Positions 8,372 to 16,114 of a DNA stretch of 64,000 nucleotides are shown piece by piece. Location of the stretch: NCBI RefSeq assembly GCF_000146345.1, contig NZ_GL397071.1:710049-774048 (forward strand), written 5' to 3'. Source of the DNA: Peptoniphilus duerdenii ATCC BAA-1640. GTDB taxonomy: Bacteria > Bacillota > Clostridia > Tissierellales > Peptoniphilaceae. The stretch's first letter is position 1. Every line of letters begins with the position of its first letter. Made by a program: the position numbers and the translations under genes. A model generated the notes under the pieces. It saw only the letters and a list, made by a program, of their open reading frames with translations. It did not search any database and was not told where the DNA came from.

Positions 8372-9544
8372 ATGATTAATTATTACGAAGAACTTTTTAA
8401 AATGCAAAAAGATTTTTATGACAAACAGATAGATAATTTCATGAAACTTATGAATAAGGACATGAAGATGGGAAATGTAGATGTTAAATACTACATGGAA
8501 GAAGCTTCCAAGGCAGCAGATCAAATGTATACTCTTTATAAAAAATTATGTAGAGGATCAGTTAAAGATTCCGGAGATAAGGCAAAGGAAATTTTCGACA
8601 GCGCATTGGATGTAAGTTTTAATTTCTACAAGCGTACATTTTTAGACGCTATGCCAAAGGGATATAGAGACATCTTTAACAGTCTTGGAATATTTGAATA
8701 TGTTAAGCCATACGTAAAGATTCAAAAGGATCTATACAAGAATCTAAACTTTGCAATTCCAAACAAAGATTTTCTAATGAAAAACTTCGAAGAAATCGAA
8801 TCAAAGTTTATGAAACAAGTGATGGATATGCCGATGCCAGACTTTACAAAGACCTATTTGAAGGATGCAGAAAAAAGTTACAAGCATGTGTATGATCTTG
8901 TAAAGAGTGTAACTAAGCTACAAATCTACTTCTTAGAACACGCTGCAAACAGTGCAAAAGCACTTACAGATAGATATCTTGAAAGTATGGACCAAGATGA
9001 AAATCCAAAGACTATGGAAGAATTCTATGAGTTTTACAAAAAATCTCTAAATTTTGAATATCAAAAGATGATTAACTCAGATGAATTTAAACACATCACC
9101 ACAGAAATCAAAACTTACTTCGACATAAATAGAGAAACTTTGGAAAGTCTTATGGAATATCAAATTAAGAATTTCCCAATAGTTACAAATTCCAAGATAG
9201 AAAGTTTGACCGCAAGGGTTGAAGCAGTATCTACAAAACTTTCAGAAGTTGAACAAAATAAGGACAATGTAAAGCTTAAGAAGGAAATCGAACTTCTAAA
9301 AGAAGAACTAAAATCTCTAAAGGCTGAAAATAAAACTCTTAAAACTGAAATTACTAAGAAAAATGACGACAAATTAGAAAAAGAAATAGCTGAACTAAAA
9401 GCTGGTCTAAAAGAAATTTTGGAATCTAAAAAAGAAATGGAAGCTTCAGTTAAAAAGGCGGAAGCATCCGTTGAAAGATTTACAAAGGACAACGCTAGTC
9501 TAAAGAGAAAGGTGACCCTTCTCGAAAATAAAAATAAAAAATAA
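8372..9544 (+). CDS. Coiled-coil protein, possibly phasin/PhaE-like
   Basis: I do not securely recognise this 390-residue protein. It is soluble, highly charged and almost entirely helical. Residues 1-270 are rich in aromatic and Lys residues (YYEELFKMQKDFYDKQ at the start); residues 280-390 form a long Lys/Glu/Leu coiled coil. The sequence NFPIVTNSKIESLTARVE before the coil resembles the hinge and coil at the end of PhaE/phasin proteins of polyhydroxyalkanoate granules (a short Pro segment followed by a coil that starts LxxRVE). No phaC synthase is in the window, so this is a weak hypothesis. It has its own perfect promoter and terminator and is a single-gene unit. Alternatives are a structural or granule-binding coiled-coil protein of another kind. 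Confidence 0.5.
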   Translation: MINYYEELFKMQKDFYDKQIDNFMKLMNKDMKMGNVDVKYYMEEASKAADQMYTLYKKLCRGSVKDSGDKAKEIFDSALDVSFNFYKRTFLDAMPKGYRDIFNSLGIFEYVKPYVKIQKDLYKNLNFAIPNKDFLMKNFEEIESKFMKQVMDMPMPDFTKTYLKDAEKSYKHVYDLVKSVTKLQIYFLEHAANSAKALTDRYLESMDQDENPKTMEEFYEFYKKSLNFEYQKMINSDEFKHITTEIKTYFDINRETLESLMEYQIKNFPIVTNSKIESLTARVEAVSTKLSEVEQNKDNVKLKKEIELLKEELKSLKAENKTLKTEITKKNDDKLEKEIAELKAGLKEILESKKEMEASVKKAEASVERFTKDNASLKRKVTLLENKNKK

Positions 9545-9563
9545 TTATTTAAATTAAATTTTG

Positions 9564-9592
9564 CAGTCAAGAATTATCTTGGCTGTTTTTTT
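9564..9592 (+). terminator. Terminator after the coiled-coil gene
   Basis: CAGTCAAG pairs with CTTGGCTG (one G-U), six-base loop, followed by seven T. Confidence 0.9.
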
Positions 9593-9623
9593 ATGAAAAA
9601 TTTTAAAAAAATAATTTTTTATA

Positions 9624-9652
9624 TTGAAAAATGACATGGTGTCATTTATAAT
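9624..9652 (+). promoter_or_regulatory. Promoter of the tetR operon
   Basis: TTGAAA (9624-9629), 17 bases, TATAAT (9647-9652). The spacer is filled by a perfect palindrome (9629-9647), so a bound repressor would block RNA polymerase directly. Confidence 0.85.
9629..9647. promoter_or_regulatory. TetR-type operator 1
   Basis: Perfect inverted repeat AAATGACA-TGG-TGTCATTT. It lies exactly between the -35 and -10 boxes. The spacing and symmetry suit a TetR dimer, and a tetR gene is the second gene downstream. Confidence 0.8.
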
Positions 9653-9659
9653 AATACTC

Positions 9660-9678
9660 AAGTGACAGAGTGTCATTT
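9660..9678. promoter_or_regulatory. TetR-type operator 2
   Basis: AAGTGACA-GAG-TGTCATTT, a second copy of the same palindrome with one mismatch. Its centre is 31 bases (about three helical turns) from operator 1, over the predicted transcription start and just before the ribosome binding site. Confidence 0.8.
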
Positions 9679-9689
9679 GGGAGGCGAAT

Positions 9690-10115
9690 ATGAAATATAT
9701 AAAAGATGTAAGTAGAAGAGAACTTCTTTTAATCGCGGGAATAGTTTGGATACTTGCTGGAAGTATGGTGATGAAGGTTGGAATCGAGTCCTACTTTAAA
9801 ATTGAAACGAGGATACTATATTTCATTCCGATTATGGTAATCGTCTTTATATCGTTTTATTTCGAAGTATTTAGAAAATTAGTAAATAAAAATTTTAAAA
9901 GAATAGATGGTTTGGAAGAAAAAGATAGAAAGATTATAAGTTTTATGGATAGAAAGAGCTACATCATCATGGCGGTTATGATGAGTAGTGGAATATTTAT
10001 AAGAAAGGAATTTCATCTGCCGATGTTATTTTTCTTTACATTCTACACAGGTTTAGGTGCTGCGTTATTTGCAGCAGGAGTAAGTTATATTTGTAAGATG
10101 AAGTACGAGGAGTAA
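9690..10115 (+). CDS. Small membrane protein of unknown function
   Basis: A 141-residue protein with four hydrophobic helices (about 13-31, 42-60, 90-105 and 112-134) and a charged loop in the middle. No catalytic motif is visible and I do not recognise a named family; the segment LLLIAGIVWILAG followed by a short break is typical of small clostridial membrane proteins. It has a GGGAGGCG ribosome binding site. It is the first gene after the two TetR operators and lies two bases before tetR, so it is probably a main target of that repressor. Confidence 0.75.
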   Translation: MKYIKDVSRRELLLIAGIVWILAGSMVMKVGIESYFKIETRILYFIPIMVIVFISFYFEVFRKLVNKNFKRIDGLEEKDRKIISFMDRKSYIIMAVMMSSGIFIRKEFHLPMLFFFTFYTGLGAALFAAGVSYICKMKYEE

Positions 10116-10117
10116 TT

Positions 10118-10687
10118 ATGCCAAGCGAAACTTTTTATAATTTAAGCGAAGATAAAAAAGATAGAATCATAGAATCTCTAAAGAAGACATTTGCAAAGAA
10201 GAGTATTTTTGAAGCCAGTGTCAAAGAGGTTGTAGAGGATTTAAATATTGCAAGAGGCAGCTTCTATCAATATTTTGAAGATTTGGAAGACGCCTACTTT
10301 ATGATTTTGGATATGGAGACTGTGGACATCCATCATCTTTTCAAAAAGATTTTAAAAAAGAATGGTTATGACCTCTTTAAATCCTTGGATATCTATGCAA
10401 GAGATTTAAGCGTAATACTATTTGAAGAAGAAAACTATTCTATCTATAGAAATAGATTTCTATACTGGACTTGCAATTTGGAAAATAAATGGCAGAGGTA
10501 CAAGAGTGAAAAGTTAAACTCAATGGATACAGAAACCTTTGAAAATAATGAAATTATGCACTTAGTAAAGGCGGCGGTCCACGATTTGATTGAGAGAAAC
10601 TACATCGAAGGCTGGAGCAGCGAAGAGTTTTTGGATAAATTTGAAAACTATATAGATTGGTTAAAGGGAGGTATAAAATGGGATTAA
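10118..10687 (+). CDS. TetR/AcrR family transcriptional regulator
   Basis: A 189-residue protein with the TetR N-terminal helix-turn-helix at about residues 30-62 (VKEVVEDLNIARGSFYQYF, the typical recognition helix with YxYF). The remaining all-helical part would bind an inducer and dimerise. It is the second gene of a three-gene operon and probably represses its own promoter through the palindromes at 9629-9647 and 9660-9678. The inducing ligand cannot be read from the sequence. The last ten bases overlap the next gene. Confidence 0.9.
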   Translation: MPSETFYNLSEDKKDRIIESLKKTFAKKSIFEASVKEVVEDLNIARGSFYQYFEDLEDAYFMILDMETVDIHHLFKKILKKNGYDLFKSLDIYARDLSVILFEEENYSIYRNRFLYWTCNLENKWQRYKSEKLNSMDTETFENNEIMHLVKAAVHDLIERNYIEGWSSEEFLDKFENYIDWLKGGIKWD

Positions 10688-11748
10688 TGGAATCATTATT
10701 CGATCTCACATACTTGGTGTTGGTAATCGGAATGGGAGTAAGGTTACTCCTTGAAAAAAATAAAAATGCAAAATTATTTGGAATTATGGCGGTGCTATTG
10801 GGAGCAGGAGATGCATTTCATCTCTTGCCAAGGGTCATCTCTCATCTAAGTCCTGGTGGTTTTGAAGCACACGCACTTGCGCTATCCTACGGAAAGATGG
10901 TGACGGGAATAACCATGACCATCTTCTATGTACTTTATTATTTTTATTATAGAGAAATAACAAAGGACAGCGACAATAAAAAGAAGTGGATGATTTTACT
11001 TCTTGCGGCAGTAAGAATCGTGCTTGTACTTCTTCCGCAAAATAATTGGGGAAGTGGCGGAAGCTACACCATGGGAATAGTAAGAAACATACCATTCTTA
11101 ATAATGGGTATACTTCTCATGATCTGGTCCTATAAGAAAAAATATTTCGACGGACTTAGGTACATGAGCCTACTAATATTTTTAAGTTTTCTATTCTATG
11201 TGCCGGTAGTTCTTTGGGTAGATAAGGTGCCAGCCCTAGGAGCGCTAATGATGCCAAAGACTGTTGCCTATGTATTTATAGTTGTCGGTGGATTTAATCA
11301 TTTCATAAGAGATTTCAAAGGTGCAAATCTACTAAACATGGCAATAACCTACGGAGTTATGGGACTATGTGGCGGAGTATTCTACAGGGAATTTACAAAG
11401 TACTATGGATTTAATGTTGGGACACATCTAGGCAAACTCCACGTCCACACATTGGTACTTGGAATGGTCGTAACCATACTTTTCTATCTATTAGTTAGAA
11501 ATTTGGACGAAGAAAGCCTTGCAAATTTAAAGAAACCTCTTAATATCTATAACTTTGGGCTTATATTTACCGTTGCTAACATGATGCTTATTGGAATTTA
11601 CGAAGTAGTTTCAAAAGGAACAGCAGCGGTAAATCAAGCCGCAATGGATGGAGTATCAGGAATTGGACATATTTTCCTTGGTATAAGAATGATATATACC
11701 ATGGTTATAATTAAGAAAATAACAGAAGACATTACGTTGAAAAATTAA
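10678..11748 (+). CDS. DUF2871-type multi-pass membrane protein
   Basis: A 356-residue membrane protein with about ten hydrophobic helices. The C-terminal part from about residue 215 (LLNMAITYGVMGLCGGVFYREF, then KLHVHTLVLGM) matches my memory of DUF2871, whose conserved His-x-His inside a helix recalls haem- or metal-binding membrane helices; that link is inference. The N-terminal half carries a GDAFHLLPRV motif. The start is the ATG at 10678 because GGAGG lies seven bases upstream; a TTG 21 bases earlier is in frame but has no ribosome binding site. It is the last gene of the TetR-controlled operon. It may take part in stress or efflux physiology, but no reaction is assigned. Confidence 0.72.
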   Translation: MGLMESLFDLTYLVLVIGMGVRLLLEKNKNAKLFGIMAVLLGAGDAFHLLPRVISHLSPGGFEAHALALSYGKMVTGITMTIFYVLYYFYYREITKDSDNKKKWMILLLAAVRIVLVLLPQNNWGSGGSYTMGIVRNIPFLIMGILLMIWSYKKKYFDGLRYMSLLIFLSFLFYVPVVLWVDKVPALGALMMPKTVAYVFIVVGGFNHFIRDFKGANLLNMAITYGVMGLCGGVFYREFTKYYGFNVGTHLGKLHVHTLVLGMVVTILFYLLVRNLDEESLANLKKPLNIYNFGLIFTVANMMLIGIYEVVSKGTAAVNQAAMDGVSGIGHIFLGIRMIYTMVIIKKITEDITLKN

Positions 11749-11766
11749 AAGGGAGCCTCGATTGAT

Positions 11767-12066
11767 ATGGAAGAGAAAACAGTTTTTACAGTGGCGGATT
11801 TAGCAAAAAGATGGCGATGTTCTGAGAGTTATATCAGAAATATGGTAAGTTCAGGAAAACTAAAAACTATGCCTGAATTACCAGGAGTAAGATTCCTAGT
11901 TAGGTATATTGAGGAACTAGAAAATTTAGGTATGGATTTTGATAATCTTTCACCTTTTGAGAGAAGAAGATTGGAAAAAGAACGTGACTATTGGAAAGAT
12001 AGAGCAGAAAAGCTTGAAGAAATCCTTAAAAAAATAAGGATTGAAACTGCTATAGTTTTACGATAA
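11767..12066 (+). CDS. Small HTH protein (MerR/excisionase-like)
   Basis: A 99-residue protein. Residues 5-55 form a winged-helix HTH of the excisionase/HTH_17 type (FTVADLAKRWRCSESYIRNM). Residues 60-92 form a short charged coiled coil that could dimerise. No integrase is nearby, so it is not clearly part of a mobile element and may be a stand-alone chromosomal DNA-binding protein. The ribosome binding site GGGAG is 12 bases before the ATG, which is rather far. Confidence 0.72.
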   Translation: MEEKTVFTVADLAKRWRCSESYIRNMVSSGKLKTMPELPGVRFLVRYIEELENLGMDFDNLSPFERRRLEKERDYWKDRAEKLEEILKKIRIETAIVLR

Positions 12067-12111
12067 AAATAATACAAAAAACAAAAATTTAAAAAATCTA
12101 ATAAATATAAA

Positions 12112-12142
12112 AACAAACCCAGGTTTTTCCTGGGTTTGTTTT
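12112..12142. terminator. Bidirectional terminator between convergent genes
   Basis: A 12-bp stem, AACAAACCCAGG / CCTGGGTTTGTT, around a five-base loop, with T runs on both strands. It serves the HTH gene from the left and the 12166 gene from the right. Confidence 0.9.
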
Positions 12143-12165
12143 CACTCTGATAATCGCCTAAGCGA

Positions 12166-12582
12166 TTATTTATTTCTTTGTACTATTCTATATTCTGCTG
12201 AGACTGGTGAGTCATCTTCCGGAGAGATTACGAAGTTAAATGAGTTTTTACCCTTTACTTCCGCTTGGATAAAATCTTCCTTACCTGGAAGAAGAGTCTT
12301 TTCATCGTATCCTTTTATGGAGAATGAAATTGTGCCTTCGCCGTTGTTTTTAACATAGAAGTTTATTAAGTTTCCGTGTTTTTTGTCTACTTCATCAGTG
12401 ACATCGAAGTTTTCGTTTGCTTTTCCAATTTTGGAATAGGCGTCTTTTTCTCCGTCTTTAGCTTGGATTACTTCTAGATTGCCGAGATTTTGGTGCATAT
12501 GTTTTGCTAATTTTCCAGCTACAAAATTGGCTCCAAGAAGTATTATTATAACTGCTATTGTTGGTAAAATTAATCTTCTCAT
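12166..12582 (-). CDS. Membrane-anchored extracytoplasmic protein, unknown function
   Basis: A 138-residue protein with one N-terminal hydrophobic helix (residues 3-24) and a hydrophilic, beta-rich remainder, probably exposed outside the membrane (type II anchor or uncleaved signal). There is no Cys lipobox and no recognised domain. It lies one base after the ABC-F stop codon, without a clear ribosome binding site, so its translation is probably coupled to that gene. Confidence 0.65.
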   Translation of the reverse strand: MRRLILPTIAVIIILLGANFVAGKLAKHMHQNLGNLEVIQAKDGEKDAYSKIGKANENFDVTDEVDKKHGNLINFYVKNNGEGTISFSIKGYDEKTLLPGKEDFIQAEVKGKNSFNFVISPEDDSPVSAEYRIVQRNK

Positions 12583-12583
12583 T

Positions 12584-14176
12584 TTAGTTTTTGTAATATT
12601 TTTCTATATAGTCTTCGTATCCGATTGCTTCGTCACGATAGGTTCCATCTTCAAATATTTCCACTATTCTATTTGCGATGGTGGAGATGAATTGGTGGTC
12701 GTGAGAAGTAAATAGTATATTTGATTTAAATGCGGTCAGTGATTTGTTTACTGCTTCGATACTTTCTAGGTCTAAGTGGTTTGTAGGTTGGTCAAAGATA
12801 AGTACGTTTGATGGTTTTAGCATCATCTTTGAGAACATCATTCTCACTCTTTCTCCCCCGCTTAGTACGTTTACTTCTTTTAGAACTTCGTCTCCTGAGA
12901 ATAGCATCCTTCCTAAAAATCCTCTTAGGTAGATTTCAGATTGTTCTTCTGAGAACTGTCTTAAAAAGTCTACAAGGTTTAGATGTACTCCGTCGAAGTA
13001 GGATGAGTTGTCCTTAGGAAAATAATTATTGGTGATGGTTTGTCCCCATTTGTATTCTCCTTCGTAGTCATCGCTATTTCCTTCTATTATTTCAAATAGA
13101 CTTGAGATAGCGAGTTCATTTCCTATAAATGCAATCTTGTCGTCCTTATTAACCCTCATGGAAAAATCTTTTAAGAGATCCTTGTCACCGAGTTTTATAT
13201 TTAAATTTTCTATATTTAAGATTTCATTTCCAACTTCACGAGATAGTTCGAAGCCGATGAAAGGATACCTTCTTGAAGATGGTTTGATATCATCGAGAGT
13301 AATCTTGTCGAGAAGTTTCTTTCTACTGGTTGCCTGTTTTGATTTAGATTTATTTGCAGAGAATCTTCTGATGAAGTCTTGAAGTTCCTTGATCTTTTCT
13401 TCTTTTTTCTTGTTTTGGTCCTTTGCCATTTGAAGGGCGAGTTGGGAACTTTCGTACCAGAAATCATAGTTTCCAACGAATAGAGTTATCTTTCCAAAGT
13501 CGATATCCACCATGTGGGTACATACTTCATTTAGAAAATATCTATCGTGGGATACAATTATTACTACTCCGTTGAAATCTGCAAGGAAGTCTTCTAACCA
13601 AAGGACAGCCTTGATATCCAAACCGTTTGTAGGTTCGTCAAGTAGAAGCACGTCAGGTTTTCCGAATAGGGCTTGAGCTAGAAGTACTTTTACCTTTTCG
13701 CTTTCTTTTAGATCAGCCATGGTTTCGTAGTGAAGCTCTGTGCCTATACCTAAACCTTGAAGTATGGTTGAAGCTTCGGATTCTGATTCATATCCGCCCA
13801 TTTCTGCAAACTCTGCTTCAAGTTCTGCTGCCTTCATGCCGTCTTCATCAGAGAAGTCCGGCTTCATGTAGATTGCATCTTTTTCTTTCATTATGTCATA
13901 GAGTTTTCTATTTCCCATGATTACCGTATCCATTACAGGGTATTCGTCGAAAGCATAGTGATCTTGGGCAAGCTTTGACATTCTCTTATTCTTTTCCATG
14001 GAAACATTTCCGGTGGTTGGTTCTTTTTCTCCAGATAAAATCTTAAGGAATGTAGATTTACCAGCGCCGTTTGCTCCGATTACTCCGTAGCAATTGCCGT
14101 CGTTGAAGATAAGATTTACATCGTCAAATAGTTTTTTATCTGGAAAAATAACCGAAATATTATTTACACTTAACAT
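12584..14176 (-). CDS. ABC-F family ATPase (YkpA/YbiT type)
   Basis: A 530-residue cytoplasmic protein with two ABC ATPase domains and no membrane segment, the mark of ABC-F proteins, which act on the ribosome. The first domain has Walker A GANGAGKST at residues 34-42 and Walker B LLLDEPTNGLD. Its signature is LKESEKV instead of LSGGE, which occurs in the YkpA-like subgroup. The second domain has LSGGERV and LIFDQPTNHLD but a degenerate Walker A. The charged linker between the domains is present. It starts at an AGGAGG site. Members include translation factors and some antibiotic-resistance proteins; this one is more like the housekeeping type, but I cannot exclude resistance. Confidence 0.88.
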   Translation of the reverse strand: MLSVNNISVIFPDKKLFDDVNLIFNDGNCYGVIGANGAGKSTFLKILSGEKEPTTGNVSMEKNKRMSKLAQDHYAFDEYPVMDTVIMGNRKLYDIMKEKDAIYMKPDFSDEDGMKAAELEAEFAEMGGYESESEASTILQGLGIGTELHYETMADLKESEKVKVLLAQALFGKPDVLLLDEPTNGLDIKAVLWLEDFLADFNGVVIIVSHDRYFLNEVCTHMVDIDFGKITLFVGNYDFWYESSQLALQMAKDQNKKKEEKIKELQDFIRRFSANKSKSKQATSRKKLLDKITLDDIKPSSRRYPFIGFELSREVGNEILNIENLNIKLGDKDLLKDFSMRVNKDDKIAFIGNELAISSLFEIIEGNSDDYEGEYKWGQTITNNYFPKDNSSYFDGVHLNLVDFLRQFSEEQSEIYLRGFLGRMLFSGDEVLKEVNVLSGGERVRMMFSKMMLKPSNVLIFDQPTNHLDLESIEAVNKSLTAFKSNILFTSHDHQFISTIANRIVEIFEDGTYRDEAIGYEDYIEKYYKN

Positions 14177-14185
14177 TTTTCCTCC

Positions 14186-16015
14186 TTAAAGCACGTCGGA
14201 ATAGAATCCGGATACGCCTTTTTCTTTATATTTTTTAAGTTCATCCATACTATTTACAGTGTGGGTGAAGATCTTTACATTGGTCTTTTTAAGTTCGTTA
14301 AATAGTTTTGAATCGAGTCTTGACCGAGACATTGTAACCGCGTAGAGTTTATTTGCCTTTACAAAGTCTATGATTTCTCTATCGGGACTATTTATTTTGT
14401 ACAGTGTTAGAATTATATTTTTATATCCTAGGGATTTTACCTCGTTATATTCGTTGAAATTATAGATTTGAGGTATGATTTGATCCATAGTTTCTGGTGA
14501 AACTTCTCTTATTTTCTTAAGTGTTTCCACATTTTTATACTTTATGTCTGTAACAACATAGGAATCTTTGTGATCTCTTAGGAAATTTACAAGATTTTCC
14601 ATCTCCATTTGTTCAAAACCATGGACAGATTCAAAATCTAAGAATTCTTTTAAAGTAAATGATTTATTTTCAGTTACATTGAAGAATTTGCTTTGGTATC
14701 CGCCGAAGTCGTGAATCAACACTAGGTTGTCATCGGTGGATCTTTCTATATCTAGTTCAAAATATCTTCTGCCTTGATTGTAGTGGTATCTAACTGCATC
14801 AAGCATGTTGGAATAGTTAACTCCAGCTATAAATCCTCCTGCGTGCATGATAACCATTCCATCCTTGTATTTAGGAATAGAAGGAACATTTCCTCTATTA
14901 TTATATACGACTTTGTTTTGGTTTAGTGATGTCAGTCCTTCAGACATGTCAGTATCTATAAATGATTTGTATATGAAGTCCTTATAACTATCCGTACTTA
15001 GAAGTGAATCGGATTTAATGTCTGTGGTTTTGGATTTTGAAACAGAAATATTTTCTCTTACTTCAGTCTTAAAACTTCCGTCTGTAACATATCTTAGCTT
15101 GTCACTATCCATAATCGTAATAGGAAACTTTCTATTATATAGGTATTCGCCGTACTGTGGATAGGTTGAAGTAACTCCATAGTAGTTTAGAATCGTAGCC
15201 ATAAGGTCTATGGTTGAAACTGTATCTTCTATATTTTTCGATTCCAATTTATTTGATAAAAATATGATCGGTACATTGGTAGCATCGAGGCTCTTAAAAT
15301 TATAGTTTTCTGCCTTTGTAGCTTGGGAATTAGTGCCGACGATTACAATTTCGTATTCGGAAAATCCATTTGCTCTTAAACTTTCAATTAAACTTTTAAG
15401 TGAAGAGTCAAGACTTTTGCTATCGGAACCTCTCTTTGAGTAGACAGAGTAGATAAAATTCTTGCCGCCACTTTTTCCAAGTTTAATAAGTTCATCTTTG
15501 AAACTATCTTCCTTAACAACCTTGGAATTTTTAAAGCCAAGTTTGGTTGAATCAAGATAATATTTTCCCTTAGTACTTAAAAAACTTGTGGTATAACCCA
15601 TATCGTTGAAATAATTTTGAAGACCCTTTACATCCTTGCCTGAGATGTAATCCTTGCCAAAGGATCTAACCCTCGGATACATTCCATATAGATTTGTAAG
15701 GACGCTGTCGTCTTGAATGTGGGTTGAACTGGTAAGATATGCTTGGTCATAATATAGGGCAGAGTTTTTTAGAGATGAAATATATTCCATGTCTTCTGTT
15801 CTCTTTTCATAGAGACCATCCACAGCTAGGATCAACAGATTTTTATCCTTTAAAATTCCAGTGTAACTATCTTTTTCTAAACTTGTGAGCTCTCTATAAT
15901 CTTCCTGTTTTATTCTTTCGTTATATTCTTTTGCTAATTCAACACTGTCTTCTCCCTGTGCGTAAACATTAAAAAGAAGAAGTGAAATAATAAAAATAGA
16001 TAATAATTTTTTCAT
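14186..16015 (-). CDS. Secreted alkaline-phosphatase-like / GDPD fusion protein
   Basis: A 609-residue exported protein. Residues 1-21 are a signal peptide ending near AQG. Residues about 45-300 resemble the alkaline-phosphatase/sulfatase fold (LLILAVDGL, then SSTHIQDDSVLTNLYGMYP, reminiscent of LtaS-type sequences) but the nucleophile Thr/Ser and the GDH metal motif are not evident, so this domain may be inactive. From about residue 390 a glycerophosphodiester phosphodiesterase-like domain begins (MHAGGF, YFELDIE, LVLIHDF), with the conserved catalytic-type His and Glu/Asp. This suggests work on glycerophosphate polymers or lipids outside the membrane. The start is ATG 16015 with GGAG five bases upstream; a GTG at 16021 is less likely. 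The ABC-F gene follows nine bases later. Confidence 0.72.
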   Translation of the reverse strand: MKKLLSIFIISLLLFNVYAQGEDSVELAKEYNERIKQEDYRELTSLEKDSYTGILKDKNLLILAVDGLYEKRTEDMEYISSLKNSALYYDQAYLTSSTHIQDDSVLTNLYGMYPRVRSFGKDYISGKDVKGLQNYFNDMGYTTSFLSTKGKYYLDSTKLGFKNSKVVKEDSFKDELIKLGKSGGKNFIYSVYSKRGSDSKSLDSSLKSLIESLRANGFSEYEIVIVGTNSQATKAENYNFKSLDATNVPIIFLSNKLESKNIEDTVSTIDLMATILNYYGVTSTYPQYGEYLYNRKFPITIMDSDKLRYVTDGSFKTEVRENISVSKSKTTDIKSDSLLSTDSYKDFIYKSFIDTDMSEGLTSLNQNKVVYNNRGNVPSIPKYKDGMVIMHAGGFIAGVNYSNMLDAVRYHYNQGRRYFELDIERSTDDNLVLIHDFGGYQSKFFNVTENKSFTLKEFLDFESVHGFEQMEMENLVNFLRDHKDSYVVTDIKYKNVETLKKIREVSPETMDQIIPQIYNFNEYNEVKSLGYKNIILTLYKINSPDREIIDFVKANKLYAVTMSRSRLDSKLFNELKKTNVKIFTHTVNSMDELKKYKEKGVSGFYSDVL

Positions 16016-16114
16016 ATGCACTCCTAACTACATAATTGTATCACAAAGGAAGGTGGCTTCATAGTTTTATTACAAAGTATTGTTGGGTATAATATGGTAA
16101 AGGAGGAAACTAAA

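Noticed and set aside
11767-12066. Small HTH gene as evidence of a prophage or integrative element
   Set aside because: No integrase, phage gene, attachment site or tRNA is nearby; the HTH type alone is not enough.
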